Notes under the pieces: generated by a model
What the model saw: only the letters and a program-made list of their open reading frames with translations
What the model was told of the DNA's origin: nothing
Databases searched by the model: none
In this document: piece by piece, positions 30,301 through 37,300 of the stretch
How positions within the stretch are numbered: position 1 is the stretch's first letter
Layout of the letters: each line of letters begins with the position of its first letter
Translations under genes and position numbers: made by a program
Assembly (NCBI RefSeq): GCF_023078275.1
Contig: NC_062990.1
Span: 10,121,549-10,185,548 of the forward strand
Direction of reading: 5' to 3'
Length of the DNA: 64,000 bases
DNA from: Leguminivora glycinivorella
Lineage: Eukaryota > Arthropoda > Insecta > Lepidoptera > Tortricidae

Positions 30301-33113
30301 TGGTAACGGAATGGGAAAAAAAACTTGGGACACTTTTTTTTCTCCTATTAGAATTGAAAGAGCTCGCGATTCTGAGAGGAAATCACATAAAATTTTCCAA
30401 ATCCAAAAAAGTGGGGTGGACAACTTTGAAAAAAATTGGCCCAAATAATAAACACTAATACCTACGTCACAATCGTGTTTTATCTTGACATGCCTAATAA
30501 AATTTTCAAGGTGTGTATTTGATGATAATCAATGCAAACATGTTTGAATTGATTAAAGTGAACAATTAACTTGAATTGTGTCCGATATCTGATAAGATGG
30601 GCACTGAAGAGCTTCGCAAACAGACTAGTCTGTGGATTATCAGTTGATTAACCTTTTCTACGAATGAGAATATTTGCTCTTGCTCAGTCAAGGGCAACAT
30701 TTTGTAAAAACATTAATTTTTGCTAAGTAAGAAACTGGCTTTTTTGCAAACCCAAACACAAAGGTCTGTCGGTTTTGTTCATGGGTTGAAGTAAGTAAGT
30801 TTAACGAGTTGAACAAAGTAGAAATATGATAATACTAGCTTTTTCCCGCGGCTTCGCTCGCGTTAAATTCGAAAATTGCGGATGCTCCATACAAACTTCC
30901 ACCCCCCATTCTAGGGAAGTGGGGAGTTAGAAAGAGACAAAAAGTAGCCTATGTCACTCTCCATCCCTTCAACTATCTCCACTTAAAAAATCACGCCATA
31001 CGTCGCTCCGTTTTGTCGTGAAAGACGGACAAACAAACAGACACACACACTTTCCCATTTATAATATTAGTACGGATAGTTATACCGAAATTTTCAGACC
31101 AAAGCTTCACAGCAAAAATATAGTTACGACGAGGCGGTCAACACAATCATGTGTACTTTGTTTTGTTTACTTTGTACTTTCTTGTCATGATGTGTTCTTA
31201 AATGATAACACATCAATACGTGTTATCATTTATCAAAATAATGGATTTTAGATCATTGCCACCTGGCACACACCTGTGTTCAAGAGAAAAATACAATCGA
31301 TTGATCAAATACTGTAATTTATCGTAAATCGCATACTATTATCATACCGCTAGAATAGCTACCAAAATCATGGAAATAATACGAGGAAAGTGAAAATCGA
31401 CAGCTAAATTTTCCCATTCAAATGTGATATGATTGATATGAAGTTCATTAGTATCTTATAGAGGTATGAAAATCACCTCAATATTTTTTGTGCATAATAC
31501 CTACGTCACAATGTGCAATCATTTAAATATTAGATTTCAAACTTATCCTTGACACACGTTTATCTAACATTTACAATTTGCAGAAGCCGGTGCTAATACA
31601 AAACTAGCACTGCACAAAATCAAAACTTGTCCCTTAATTTTTGGTTGGAAAATAAAGCATTTTAATACTGTCCTTGGTTAGCACAACAATGATAAGGCAA
31701 AATTTATTTCACAAAAAGAACCATACAAACTTTCCATAGTGACTTTTGAGTTCAAAACAACTTATATTATGGGACTAATGCTGGAATCGCGAAAAAAAAT
31801 ATTGGCTGTTCCATAGAAATAAGCGGCATCATGACAGTCGAAATGTATGAAGCCAATTTTTTTTCGCAATTTCAACATTGGTCCCATAATAAAAATTGTT
31901 CATTATGACCGAAAAGCCACCCTGCATAAAACTCTATACTTAAAAGGATTCAATTGTATATATATACAATGAATATGAGTAATGTTTCCAATAGATGATA
32001 AATTGGGATTACTTTAAATATATGTAATATAATTTGTTGCCTTAGTAATTTAATGAAGCATTTGCTCTTTGTACAATTTAGTGCATAATGTAATTTTCAT
32101 AGTAAATATTCAAATTTGCAATGTACATTATGAAGTTTGTAATGAAAACAATAATAAATGAAGTGCCAGGCCTACAAGCGGGTCTATCTACACAATAATA
32201 TGTGATAAATTATAAAATTCTACAGTTCCAATGTCAACTTATTTAGCATTTTTTTTACAATGTTACACATGGATCAAATGTTTAATGCTTGAACTAGCTA
32301 TCTCTCTAGTATCTCGAGATACAATACACAGTATTAAAATGCAACATTACTTTTTTGCTACACATTTTTTTGTAAATTGTTTAAAGGGCTTATTTTGGTA
32401 AATATTAAGTTGCCGTCAATAGAATTTGTGAACAATGTAAACAAACCTTGTAGTCAAAATATCTTTAATTTCCATTCTAACTCATCAGATACTGGCTAAA
32501 TCCATGTGTTATTTAATCAATTCATCTCACATTATGATCCTCAACCTTTAAAATAATAAAATTGTGCTAGAATATTGATATTTTTTATACAATGGTTTGT
32601 ATACATTGTTGACAATTTCTATTGACGGCAATTTTATCAGAAAAATGTCTTTATCAAAATAACGCTTTTAGACCAACAATGCTTTGCAATTTATATAAAT
32701 AAAATTCAAGAATATTTTGAAGATACATTGGGCACTAAATCTGAGCGCCACGAATAAAAATTTTGACTCCTTTTTAATAATTTATTATAATTTGCAGTTT
32801 CTGTAAGGTTGGTGTCTAAGCCCAGACAAATTTGAAAACCACTGCCTTGGGATGGAACTTCACCATGCAACTTTTTGCTTAAAAAGGGAAACATTATAAT
32901 TATGCTGCTCACAAAAGCTGTTACAACTATTGAGGTTTGCTAAGGTAGTTGACAATGAAACTGCATAATTTAATAATTTACCTGCCAATCAATGTTTCTT
33001 ACTGGCTTAGGCTCCTCAGAGATAGTGGACGAGACAATCAGCGGGTCGCTGTCCTTGTCCCCGGCCCTGTCTGAGCTCCGCTCCGAGCCACGGTTGCTAC
33101 CGTCTCTCTTCAT
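3328..33113 (-). CDS. DESI2: DESI2-like PPPDE-domain deubiquitinase/deSUMOylating isopeptidase, 7 exons
   Basis: Exons in coding order: 33113-32982, 7841-7714, 6294-6142, 5828-5739, 5078-5027, 4945-4857, 3406-3328. All introns are GT-AG and the phases agree, giving 240 aa. PPPDE proteins are papain-like cysteine isopeptidases that remove SUMO or ubiquitin; human DESI2 has 194 aa. Visible family blocks are VVLNVYDMYW (exon 2), GVGVFHSGV and YGGHPY with the catalytic His at about residue 113 (exon 3), YHLMNNNCNHF with the catalytic Cys at about 176 (exon 5), and WVNRLAY, VPFLQRCLPK and EWLTPAALQ (exons 6-7). The N-terminus is about 66 residues longer than in human, polar and rich in Ser, Arg and Asp. 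Exon 1 is assigned by its ATG, donor and phase across a roughly 25-kb transposon-filled intron, so it is the least certain part; translation could instead start in exon 2. Exon 2 has degenerate tandem copies just downstream of it. Confidence 0.85.
3955..4392. repeat. Interspersed repeat with inverted arms (GTTTCGAAC...AACGGGTGAC family)
   Basis: TCATCCCGACGTTTCGAACT through GTCAACGGGTGACTGAGG (4021-4078) is inverted at 4289-4345. The same family recurs at 37657-37760 and, interrupted by a SINE, at 59410-59740. Confidence 0.8.
5345..5445. mobile_element. Hairpin MITE (TAGCACAACTTGCG family), copy 1
   Basis: TAGCACAACTTGCG with ACGCGTCCATAC is inverted around a 17-bp loop. A second copy lies at 45829-45925. 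Confidence 0.8.
5463..5565. repeat. Half copy of the ACGGCCCAGCCACGAC MITE
   Basis: Matches one arm of the complete element at 14936-15080 and lacks the other arm. Confidence 0.75.
7226..7640 (-). repeat. Degenerate tandem copies of DESI2 exon 2 with donor and intron flank
   Basis: On the minus strand, downstream of the functional exon 2, at least two further copies occur with donors near 7512 and 7333, plus an acceptor-side remnant near 7228-7252. The copy nearer 7333 still reads TAVVLNVYDMY, then TGA in place of the Trp codon. The copy near 7512 reads PVMLNVYV and is frameshifted. Both keep a GTAAGC-like donor. The flanking intron (about 80 bp, around CCGTTCCACGGTTCCATT) is duplicated with each copy. 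Intervals are about 199 and 179 bp. Confidence 0.85.
8546..10085 (-). mobile_element. Internally deleted Ty3/gypsy (mdg1/412-like) LTR retrotransposon
   Basis: Its 5' LTR (minus orientation) is 10085-9954, 132 bp, TGTAGTG to CTTACA. The 3' LTR is 8649-8546, a 104-bp copy missing its first ~28 bp. TTGG flanks both sides (8542-8545 and 10086-10089) as a 4-bp target duplication. Right after the 5' LTR comes TGGCGACCTTGCCAGGA, which resembles the tRNA-Arg primer-binding site of mdg1/412 elements. Gag, protease and most RT are missing; only the end of pol with the integrase remains. It is nested in the repeat that otherwise runs 8237-8541 and 10090-10372. Confidence 0.85.
8594..9916 (-). pseudogene. 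Truncated gypsy pol: integrase with an internal stop
   Basis: One reading frame is interrupted by a single TAA at 9256-9254. Upstream of it lie a linker and the H2C2 zinc-binding region (HLLPTSGHAGARRM, then CEKCQRQ). Downstream is the DDE core: FLDIVGPL, ATDRGTEF and ENSHKHL supply the D, D and E, with FELVYGKQ beyond. The C-terminus runs into the LTR. With the stop, and with the upstream part of pol missing, it cannot make a working polyprotein. Confidence 0.88.
11000..11660 (-). mobile_element. tRNA-derived SINE copy interrupted by a hAT-like element
   Basis: The minus-strand SINE body (CTTACACAGATTGACTTG; later CATCCATAACTCAGGAACAA and GCTCACACAAATAAATGCCC) is split at 11091-11535. Same family as 22108-22450 and 41757-41975. 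Confidence 0.75.
11091..11535. mobile_element. hAT-like MITE inserted in a SINE (445 bp)
   Basis: Ends AGGCTTGTG and CACAAGCCT are flanked by an 8-bp near-duplication, GTGTTGTA (11083-11090) and ATGTTGTA (11536-11543). The interior shows GTTCAGTATAGG-type and GGTCTTTGCTCATTTAGTTC inverted motifs. No coding capacity. Confidence 0.65.
13722..13933 (+). mobile_element. Lep1-type non-autonomous Helitron
   Basis: Starts ATCCATACTAATATTATAAA and ends GGGGGGCAAAAGCTAGT, with the shared body GGCAAAACGGAGCGA and GTGGAGATAGTTG. Further full or partial copies: 30834-31077 (minus), 37465-37634, 45212-45387, 49248-49485 (minus), and fragments at 15238, 21062, 21482. Confidence 0.85.
14936..15080. mobile_element. 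Palindromic MITE with TAA target duplication
   Basis: Arms of about 60-70 bp (CGGCCCAGCCACGACATTGG inverted at the right end) flanked by TAA (14933-14935 and 15081-15083). The TWA-type duplication suggests the PIF/Harbinger superfamily. Confidence 0.75.
15406..15572 (+). repeat. Left inverted terminal repeat of the DIRS element
   Basis: TTATTCAAAACCTTACATTA through GATACCTCATTG is the reverse complement of 20342-20508 with no obvious mismatch by eye. It ends 133 bp before the gag ATG, so it probably holds the element promoter. Confidence 0.92.
15706..17013 (+). CDS. DIRS ORF1, Gag-like protein (435 aa)
   Basis: Intact frame from ATG to TGA. It has an acidic N-terminal third and a central alpha-helical region (from about residue 130: LKQFQRFESSDWAEIRY). 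A Gln/Tyr/Pro-rich segment carries a repeated PAQGN or AQV motif (about residues 325-400). The basic Arg/Ser tail ends in GKKKF and is probably nucleic-acid binding. There are no CCHC knuckles, as in many DIRS Gag proteins. I infer Gag from position and composition, not from a recognised domain. The RT start codon lies 4 nt after its stop. Confidence 0.8.
   Translation: MEERDPDNLPSSKRKVLHETSGNTKRVRYDEVLNNLSLQVANIQNFLSNKFPVPEQNPPSPSENIEISADDAIDLNESGDLFSDEASNVLPDGDGQVLNNKKEPAVPEQPFSMTLETVTKDPPVPKSASNHLASLKQFQRFESSDWAEIRYSEVQKNYVSTPGFIELETNEEIKPYDHFNNLSHTERGFAAISSGLLKQCDAMEQGIRTFMSWIAVTEVVDVGTIQNKINEIFLEGDYKKISSDLLQMACGHRADLVQQRRDSILRSVKDKFTKETLRKIPPTCDSLFHVDTFSSTLEKKGGISKVFWPLKNETRLNRKAAQADSTPNSKQKYLLPAQGNQPSFQTATPPAMNNYYYPQTATAQVPYYPYPQFSQVPAAQVGYGMYDQSLQRMPAQGNRNFRTRSSRGRSGPSSNQASRTSYNDSRKESRGKKKF
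17018..18883 (+). CDS. DIRS ORF2, reverse transcriptase-RNase H
   Basis: An RNA-dependent DNA polymerase with RNase H. The frame is open from 16847, but the ATG at 17018, just after the Gag stop, is the natural start and gives 621 aa. RT motifs: FLVKKPDGTHRPVFNLKSLN, KIDLSNAYFHLPI, LPFGLSSAPKVF and the catalytic YLDD at about residue 198. The RNase H region has TDASGQGWGAQL, a KEMLAIYKVL helix and QSDNRTVLAYL. The C-terminal FGTPVIDLFASHQ region with RYVS and FPPPFLIPRVL is typical of DIRS polyproteins. No disruption is seen. Its last 25 nt overlap the proposed recombinase start. Confidence 0.92.
   Translation: MFQAGQISQFANVWESYGASPMLLKIIQGYRIPFCSKPILHLPCLPNHPQLTLPSDEMDLAINQLIDMKVIEPVQISPSFVSRIFLVKKPDGTHRPVFNLKSLNQFVYVGKFKLINIQRIPSFVQASDWMAKIDLSNAYFHLPIAHAHRCFLRLIYKGTLWQMTCLPFGLSSAPKVFAMLSNWIAQILREQNVRVIVYLDDYLLVSQNREQLESQVTMALNLLKSLGWHINMAKSVLVPQRSLQFLGVMWNPLTNLKWLPSDKCLALRKKIEYLLTIKTANLKQMQSLVGTLNFASFCVKNGRLNHRALQRFCQHLLKTDHRSEVPIPSEAQKELLWWLQNHMNASVIHQYPVTHHLTTDASGQGWGAQLNNQSIQGFWSPQEMSLHSNVKEMLAIYKVLAMQTNVSHTTVAIQSDNRTVLAYLKNQGGTKSRQLSDLTAKLYKILIARDIFLTLHHLPGLYNVEADHLSRQKKIPEWHLLPHFTQMFFSRFGTPVIDLFASHQAHVVPRYVSLNVKDQNAEFHDALSQTWTYSLAWVFPPPFLIPRVLNHLNQAIGHYLIVVQKWEKAFWRPDLKQRAIAPPFTIRRLDQVLIDTSTGFPPSKVQNMTMEIWKCGGGIRH
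18859..19842 (+). CDS. DIRS ORF3, tyrosine recombinase (327 aa)
   Basis: Integrates the circular DNA copy in place of a DDE integrase. Domains: an N-terminal SAM-like core-binding region (SWRDSTIKTYKPAWRRWCEW), then the catalytic domain with LLCSGRRVHDL (catalytic Arg about residue 157), GSIRSAVASKNW (Arg about 271) and TFMNHYKRV (nucleophile Tyr about 304). I chose the ATG at 18859, in MWGWDQALKNWTPEQ, because the protein then has normal recombinase length and overlaps the RT stop by only 25 nt. The same frame stays open upstream to 17014, right after the Gag stop. That upstream stretch has no recognised domain and is probably a shadow of the RT frame. Confidence 0.9.
   Translation: MWGWDQALKNWTPEQKKFLKSSWRDSTIKTYKPAWRRWCEWAQQNSVNFKNPTSADLARFLTDIFMNNNFSFSTIALHKSVVSTLCDPDKTKNLSSHPLVRHVMKSVAIRKPKRRNEKPPIWDIDVLSNWFNNVTPENSLYECSRRTACLLLLCSGRRVHDLTLLSTEKDKCIIEDDSIIFWPDYGSKTDGPDYRQQGWCLLKNKDSQALDPVYWIKLLLELSLERRKESIKNLFISICGTPKPASKTMIANWIKSILIAAGINATPGSIRSAVASKNWIENCPLDEILQRGNWRSHNTFMNHYKRVVKESDFSTSSAVTRLFKVIN
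20191..20295 (+). repeat. DIRS internal complementary region
   Basis: The first part (20191-20235) is complementary to the left outer end and ITR start. The second (about 20231-20295) is complementary to the right outer end. They join at GGATTTAATGACAGCG, so the region templates the end-to-end junction of the circular intermediate. Confidence 0.9.
20342..20508 (+). repeat. Right inverted terminal repeat of the DIRS element
   Basis: Reverse complement of the left terminal repeat at 15406-15572, running from CAATGAGGTATCCAGATTTC to GTAAGGTTTTGAATAA. Confidence 0.92.
20800..21007 (-). repeat. Interspersed repeat family A (CCCCGTCGTTTTTGCGTCG)
   Basis: Other copies: 22951-23175 (plus), 27738-27985 (plus), 38265-38475 (minus), and 49735-50600 (minus, split by the P-like element and more). 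Shared blocks are CGATGCCACAGACAGACA and AACATGGCTAAGAACACTCC. Confidence 0.85.
21061..21820. repeat. 420-bp tandem segmental duplication
   Basis: 21067-21350 recurs at 21487-21760 at a 420-bp offset, including a Lep1 tail and ACTGAAACCTTAACATGTCA. A shorter motif, CATTGATAAATTACCATGCA, also recurs (21431, 21777). Confidence 0.9.
22108..22480 (+). mobile_element. tRNA-derived SINE with an inserted retroelement tail
   Basis: A-box-like GGCATAGCGGATAGT and B-box GATTCGAATCC, then ATTTATATGTGTGATGAGCA. The body is interrupted at about 22230-22350 by CATACATATATCCCATAAAG sequence, which also occurs at 13207, and then resumes with CATGGATGTTTTCTATG. Confidence 0.8.
23184..24562. mobile_element. 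hAT-like non-autonomous element with AACCGGTT-rich ends
   Basis: A perfect 8-bp target duplication GTTAGTGT (23176-23183 and 24563-24570) flanks ends TAGGGTTTGCAAA and TTTGCACACCCTA. About 100 bp at each end is a chain of AACCGGTT or GGTTAATAACCG sub-repeats, plausible transposase-binding sites. The 1.2-kb interior holds no long frame. The 8-bp duplication and TAGGG-type ends fit the hAT superfamily. Confidence 0.8.
24592..24854. mobile_element. GC-rich MITE with GTTAAAGC termini
   Basis: Ends GTTAAAGCCTCCGCCACACA and, inverted, GTTAAAGCTCGGCCACACAT. The interior is an imperfect palindrome of AGCG/CGCT-rich sequence with ACGCTGGCGTT inverted. The frames on both strands are artefacts of that palindrome. 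Confidence 0.75.
25278..27393. repeat. 2.1-kb near-perfect palindrome (arms about 1,011 bp, 93-bp spacer)
   Basis: Left arm 25278-26288 and right arm 26382-27393 are reverse complements with only scattered mismatches (for example GTTAGCTATG against GTTAACTATG). The spacer holds two direct copies of a roughly 57-bp sequence, GGCCACATAGTCATAC to GACTATGTATCAGTA. Mirror-image short frames (MQFDWFPRFDTLDEFKRGGK) occur in both arms but match no family I know. A transcript would fold into a kilobase-long hairpin. Confidence 0.93.
27586..27745 (+). pseudogene. 3' end of a Jockey-like retrotransposon pol
   Basis: Reads CDCSTEDQTIKHIIQ, then PLRAYTGSPDE and a stop. The next frame gives LLDLTPNAVQWLLNLDVAL. 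The pattern C-x-C...H-I-I...C-terminal W-L-L-N matches Jockey-clade RT tails in Lepidoptera. It is frameshifted and heavily 5'-truncated. Confidence 0.65.
28275..28925 (-). pseudogene. 3' end of an RTE-like non-LTR retrotransposon pol
   Basis: The minus-strand frame holds KFKYLGSVI, then a stop at the end of CLKPE, then IALYGSETWTM, RLEAFEMWCWRRM, GHLLRHDEF and GKPRRAYMDQVKE. These are the C-terminal blocks of RTE-type endonuclease-RT proteins. 5'-truncated, with one in-frame stop. Confidence 0.8.
28951..29030 (+). repeat. tRNA-like sequence, probably a SINE head or tRNA pseudogene
   Basis: GGTGG at the 5' end pairs with CCACC before a terminal A. The A-box-like GTAGTGTAGCGG and a T-arm CCGGGTTCGATTCCCGG are present, but no good anticodon stem forms. 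It is followed by GATCGCTTTTTCTTTAG. Confidence 0.5.
29527..30110 (+). repeat. Uninterrupted copy of the (CCGT)n interspersed repeat
   Basis: Runs from AGGGTTCCGTAGTCAACTAG through a CCGT microsatellite to GACACGCTCTTGGCCGGTTT. It serves as the empty-site reference for the split copy at 8237-10372. No coding potential. Confidence 0.85.
31078..32981. other. AT-rich DESI2 intron 1 next to exon 1
   Basis: One hairpin element (31765-31892: TATTATGGGAC arms around CGCGAAAAAAAAT). Otherwise AT-rich sequence without recognisable repeats or genes. Confidence 0.6.
32982..33113 (-). other. DESI2: DESI2 first coding exon (44 aa)
   Basis: On the minus strand an ATG at 33113 opens a 44-codon frame, rich in Ser, Arg and Asp, that ends in RNIDWQ at a CAG|GTAAAT donor. 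It ends in phase 0 and exon 2 accepts phase 0. It faces delta-COP head-to-head, as a promoter-proximal exon would. The N-terminal extension lies outside the PPPDE fold, so homology does not confirm it. Confidence 0.65.
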
Positions 33114-33946
33114 TTCTACACATACTTCTCAACAGCTAAATCTGTCCTACAGAGTTAATGATTAAAAAAACAAGCTTGTGAATTAAAAATGTGGGTAGTC
33201 ACTAGGTTTTTTTTGGAAAAGTAACCTATAAAAAGTTATCTACTTTTACATATTTTTATGGCAAAATAAAGCATACCTCCGTATCACTTTCGTCGATTAG
33301 AAAAGCATGCTCCATGGCACTCAAACCATAAAAAATAATATAAATATCACAGCCATAACAAATTCTGATGTACGGATATTAGGCACTGTACTACACAATA
33401 ATCAACATCCTTTTGTAGTGACTAGTGCGTCGTTAAGTTAAGCAAATCCTATTGGAAGTTTCAAATGCTATTAAATATGAATAGGCGGCTGATGAAAATC
33501 ATTGTATGCAAATACACTTCAACCATTATCAAATATAATGTTTGAAGTCTCATTAACAAGGCACGTGAGGTATTTGAGACCTACAGCATCGGCTCTAAAA
33601 CTAATACGAATCAGAAATATGTTAGAATTTTACTTACAACTTTTGGTTGTCCTCTTTTGTATGCAAACGTATTCCATAGAACTTAACAGCTTCTTCACAT
33701 ATGTAGCTCCATTGTGGAAGCAGCACTTAAATTGCAGCAAGTCGTTCAATTAAAATAATGCAAAAATAACAATAAAACGAATTAAATACAAAAATTATAC
33801 GCTTTTTCAATGTGCCTGCTACTCTAACAAATTTGACCTGCCAGGATACCACAGATAAAGAAAATTCCGAGACATATGTCATTTCACACAACAACACTTT
33901 GTTTACCGGTTTTTCATACTTTTGGAACTGCTATTAACAAGTATCA

Positions 33947-34102
33947 GGGTGGCTAGCCGAATGGCACAATCGCTCACGAAACGCTCACGAAACGAAGCGC
34001 TAGTAGATATCTATCTCTATCGCGCTTGCATATTGGCGCGACAGAGCCAGCGGCGTATCGCTTTCGTTTGGCGTCGGAGAAATGCCATTCGGCTACGGGG
34101 CC
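33947..34102. mobile_element. MITE with TAGCCGAATGGCA ends, upstream of delta-COP
   Basis: GGTGGCTAGCCGAATGGCAC at the left pairs with TGCCATTCGGCTACGGGG at the right. Confidence 0.75.
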
Positions 34103-34120
34103 TGATCTGTGATCGTGCAG

Positions 34121-34241
34121 CACGGGAAGCATGGTCGTGCGATAGACGATAAAATATCAGGCCGTCCCTATCGCACTTACAAATAGTGCGATAGGGACGG
34201 CCTGCTATTTTATCGTCTATCGCGCGACCATGATTCCCGTG
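34121..34241. mobile_element. Hairpin MITE (CACGGGAAGCATGGTCG family), copy 1
   Basis: Arms of about 57 bp including GACGATAAAATATCAGGCCG and CCCTATCGCACTT around a short loop. A second copy lies at 38486-38602 in delta-COP intron 5. Located about 150 bp before the delta-COP start codon. Confidence 0.88.
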
Positions 34242-34393
34242 AAATACTTGGTACTTTTTTATACAAATGGCAACCCAAATTCCAACGAAAAATTAAAAAA
34301 TATATCTACACGTCATCTGTCGATTGTCAAACAGATTTACGCGAGGATTTTCTTATTTTTTATGCAAATTGGTGTGTTTTGAACAATAACAAA

Positions 34394-37300
34394 ATGGTAA
34401 ATTGATATCCTTTTTCAACTATAATCTAAAAAGTCATACTACAAAGTTCCATCTTTTAAGAATTCTGTGTAATAAACATAATCTTGTCGTAGTCTTTCCG
34501 GCGTATGTTTATAGTTTAATTACTGAATATTTCGCTTATTTCAGGTGCTTATAGCAGCTACAGTATGCACAAAATCAGGGAAAGGTAAAAACAATTCATT
34601 ACCTACTCATTTTATACAGTGTGGTTAATTTTTACATGCAAATTGTGATGAAATACGTGTTCATGTTTTTAGCCCTAGTCTCGCGACAGTTTGTGGAAAT
34701 GACGAAGGCGCGTATAGAGGGGCTGCTGGCAGCCTTCCCCAAGCTCATGACTGGAGGTCGTCAACACACCTTCGTGGAGACTGAATCAGTCAGGTAAGTT
34801 TCAAATACTCTGTGTAATGTGCAGTACATTTAAATTTATACAAATAATCATGTGCTAAGAGAAATAAGTAACTGCATCTAGCACTTCTATTCTATATTAT
34901 GCGTGTACTCTAAACACTGTTTACAGAAGTAGCTAACAAAGTATTGGAAATAAACTTATTATCAAACACTATACACAAATAAAAGTGTCCATAATTCAGT
35001 GCTTCCCAAAGCTGACTGTGCTTTGACCCACCCAACAAAAACATTTGGAGCCTACCTTAGTGTACGGTCCACATACCGCACATTGCCATCTCAGCGAGAT
35101 TACTTACAGTTGCGTAAAGCATTAGAATACGAGTCAGTTCACGTGCATAATTACCGCCCATCACGCGTGTTCTCATTAGCATTTTCATTCATTATTTCGC
35201 GCTTTTATACTTAAGGTATTTTAGTGACAGTAAATTGTTTCGGCAATAGTGAGTGTTATCATTACATCAAGCAACCAACAGAATATAACTGGTGTACGGA
35301 GCACTAGCAGCCCATATACTTAGGTTGTTATAAAAGAGGAAAAACACAAAAACATTTGGAGCCTACCTTAGGTTGTTATAAAAGAGGAAATAGTACATTA
35401 CAATACAATTTCAGTACAGATGATGTTTTTTTTTACGCACTAGTGCGAGAAGTGGTTCATTATATGTCAGCTCAAAATTTCGGAGGGCCATCTGTACTGA
35501 AAAACGTCATACGATACACGTGTGAAAAGGAAATTCGTAACTCGTGTTGATTTAAAACACTCCCTTCGGTCGTGTTTTAATTTATCGCCACTCGTTTCGA
35601 ACTTCCTTTTTTACGCACTTGTATCGTAATGTACTATTTTAATACAAGTGCTTAAATTTTCGAGTAGTTTCTGAACCCACTCATTTGCTCTTTACCCAAC
35701 TATCAGTAATTGCTACTTTAGGAATGGGTGGCATAGATCATTTTAATCTCAACTGCTTTATAATATAGCTAATTCTTCCGAACTCTACTATGTTATAACT
35801 TTTTTGCAGATATGTGTACCAGCCACTAGACAAGCTGTACATGCTCCTCATCACCACTAAGGCCAGCAACATTCTTGAGGATCTGGAGACACTCCGTCTC
35901 TTCAGCCGAGTGGTAATGCTTTATCATTTTTATTCTTCTTCCTCATTCCCTCAATAGCGTAGCGTGTCTCCATTGAACGCGGTCATAAGCCATGTGGACT
36001 GCACGATGTAGGCTGCCGCCAGTCGACTTCTTCACACAGTTTGACCATCTCTTACGAGCCCCACCCCAAGCGCGTTTACCATTTATTCGCCCCAAGATGA
36101 TACACTTCTCCATATTATGCATTGGTGATTTCATAATGTGACCGAAAAATCTAAGGGTTCGCTCCTGGCATATTTTGAATGCTTTATCATTTTTATTAGG
36201 AACTTTGCAAAGAAACGCTGCCAAGAAAAGCGAAACATTTTAATTTACAGAAAACATTTGTGTCACAAGAATTATTTTTGTTTTATACCCTTTTAAATCC
36301 TACCATATAAATGAAAAAATTACTATTTGCAACTGAAAATTTTAACTTTAATTTATTATATTTGTTTTAAAATCTAATGAAACAAAATTAATGCAACTCT
36401 GTTCTAACGTATTGATTTGTATTTAATTGTACTCAGTACAACAGGGTAAGGCAGTAAGATCTTGAACCTTAGGGAGGATATTTGGAAATCATGGAATGAA
36501 ATCCAAGTAACAAAAATCAAAATCATACAATATAATTATTAATTACAATATATAAAAAGTAATTAAATTCGAGTAAAGTATATGAAAAAGGAGTGGAAGG
36601 GTCAGTTGGTAGTGGAAGACCTAGGCGAACTTTTCTTGATCAAATCGGGGAAATATTGCAAAAAGGCCAGGTCAGACGTACTCGAAACCGACGAGCGTGT
36701 ATGAGAAACGTTATGAAAGTGTGTGAAGCGAAAGTGGTTTGTCAGGATCGTAGTAAATGGAAATCCGTGATCTCTGCCTACCCCTCTGGGAAACAGGCGT
36801 GATTGTATGTATGTATGTATTAAATTCGAGGGTTTACTGGTGAAACCCGATAAATCGAGATAATTTGTCCTTGAAATAACAACATTGCGGAAATTGCACA
36901 TAGTTCGAATTTCAAAAACCAGTTAGCTCAACTTATCGGGTTTCACCAGTAAACCCTCAATTTGTTCATTTCCTTATAAATTTTTGGAATCGCCCATTCC
37001 TAGTCTAGTTGGCAACTACTAGTTGCATCCAAATACACAAAGCATCCTTTGAGAACATGCATAGATTTCATGCAATCTATTTGATATCTTATTACAATAC
37101 AATGTATTTTACCAGGTGCCTGAATACTGCACCCAGCTAACTGAAACGGAGGTGCTGAACCAGGCCTTCAACCTGCTGTTTGCCTTCGATGAGATTGTGG
37201 CTCTCGGATACAGGGAGAGTGTCAACTTGGCACAGGTAAATACATCATTATCAAAAGCCTACAAAAACTACCGTTTATTGTAAAATACCTGTTTGCAAAA

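Larger units (their letters stand above)
33114..34393. promoter_or_regulatory. Divergent DESI2 / delta-COP intergenic region with two hairpin MITEs
   Basis: The two start codons face away from each other across 1,280 bp. Both promoters and both 5' UTRs must lie here, unless there are further upstream exons. Two compact inverted-repeat elements (33947-34102 and 34121-34241) sit 150-450 bp before the delta-COP ATG. I cannot place a convincing TATA box or initiator. A weak candidate for a shared promoter is the GC-poor stretch just 5' of 33113. Confidence 0.55.
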
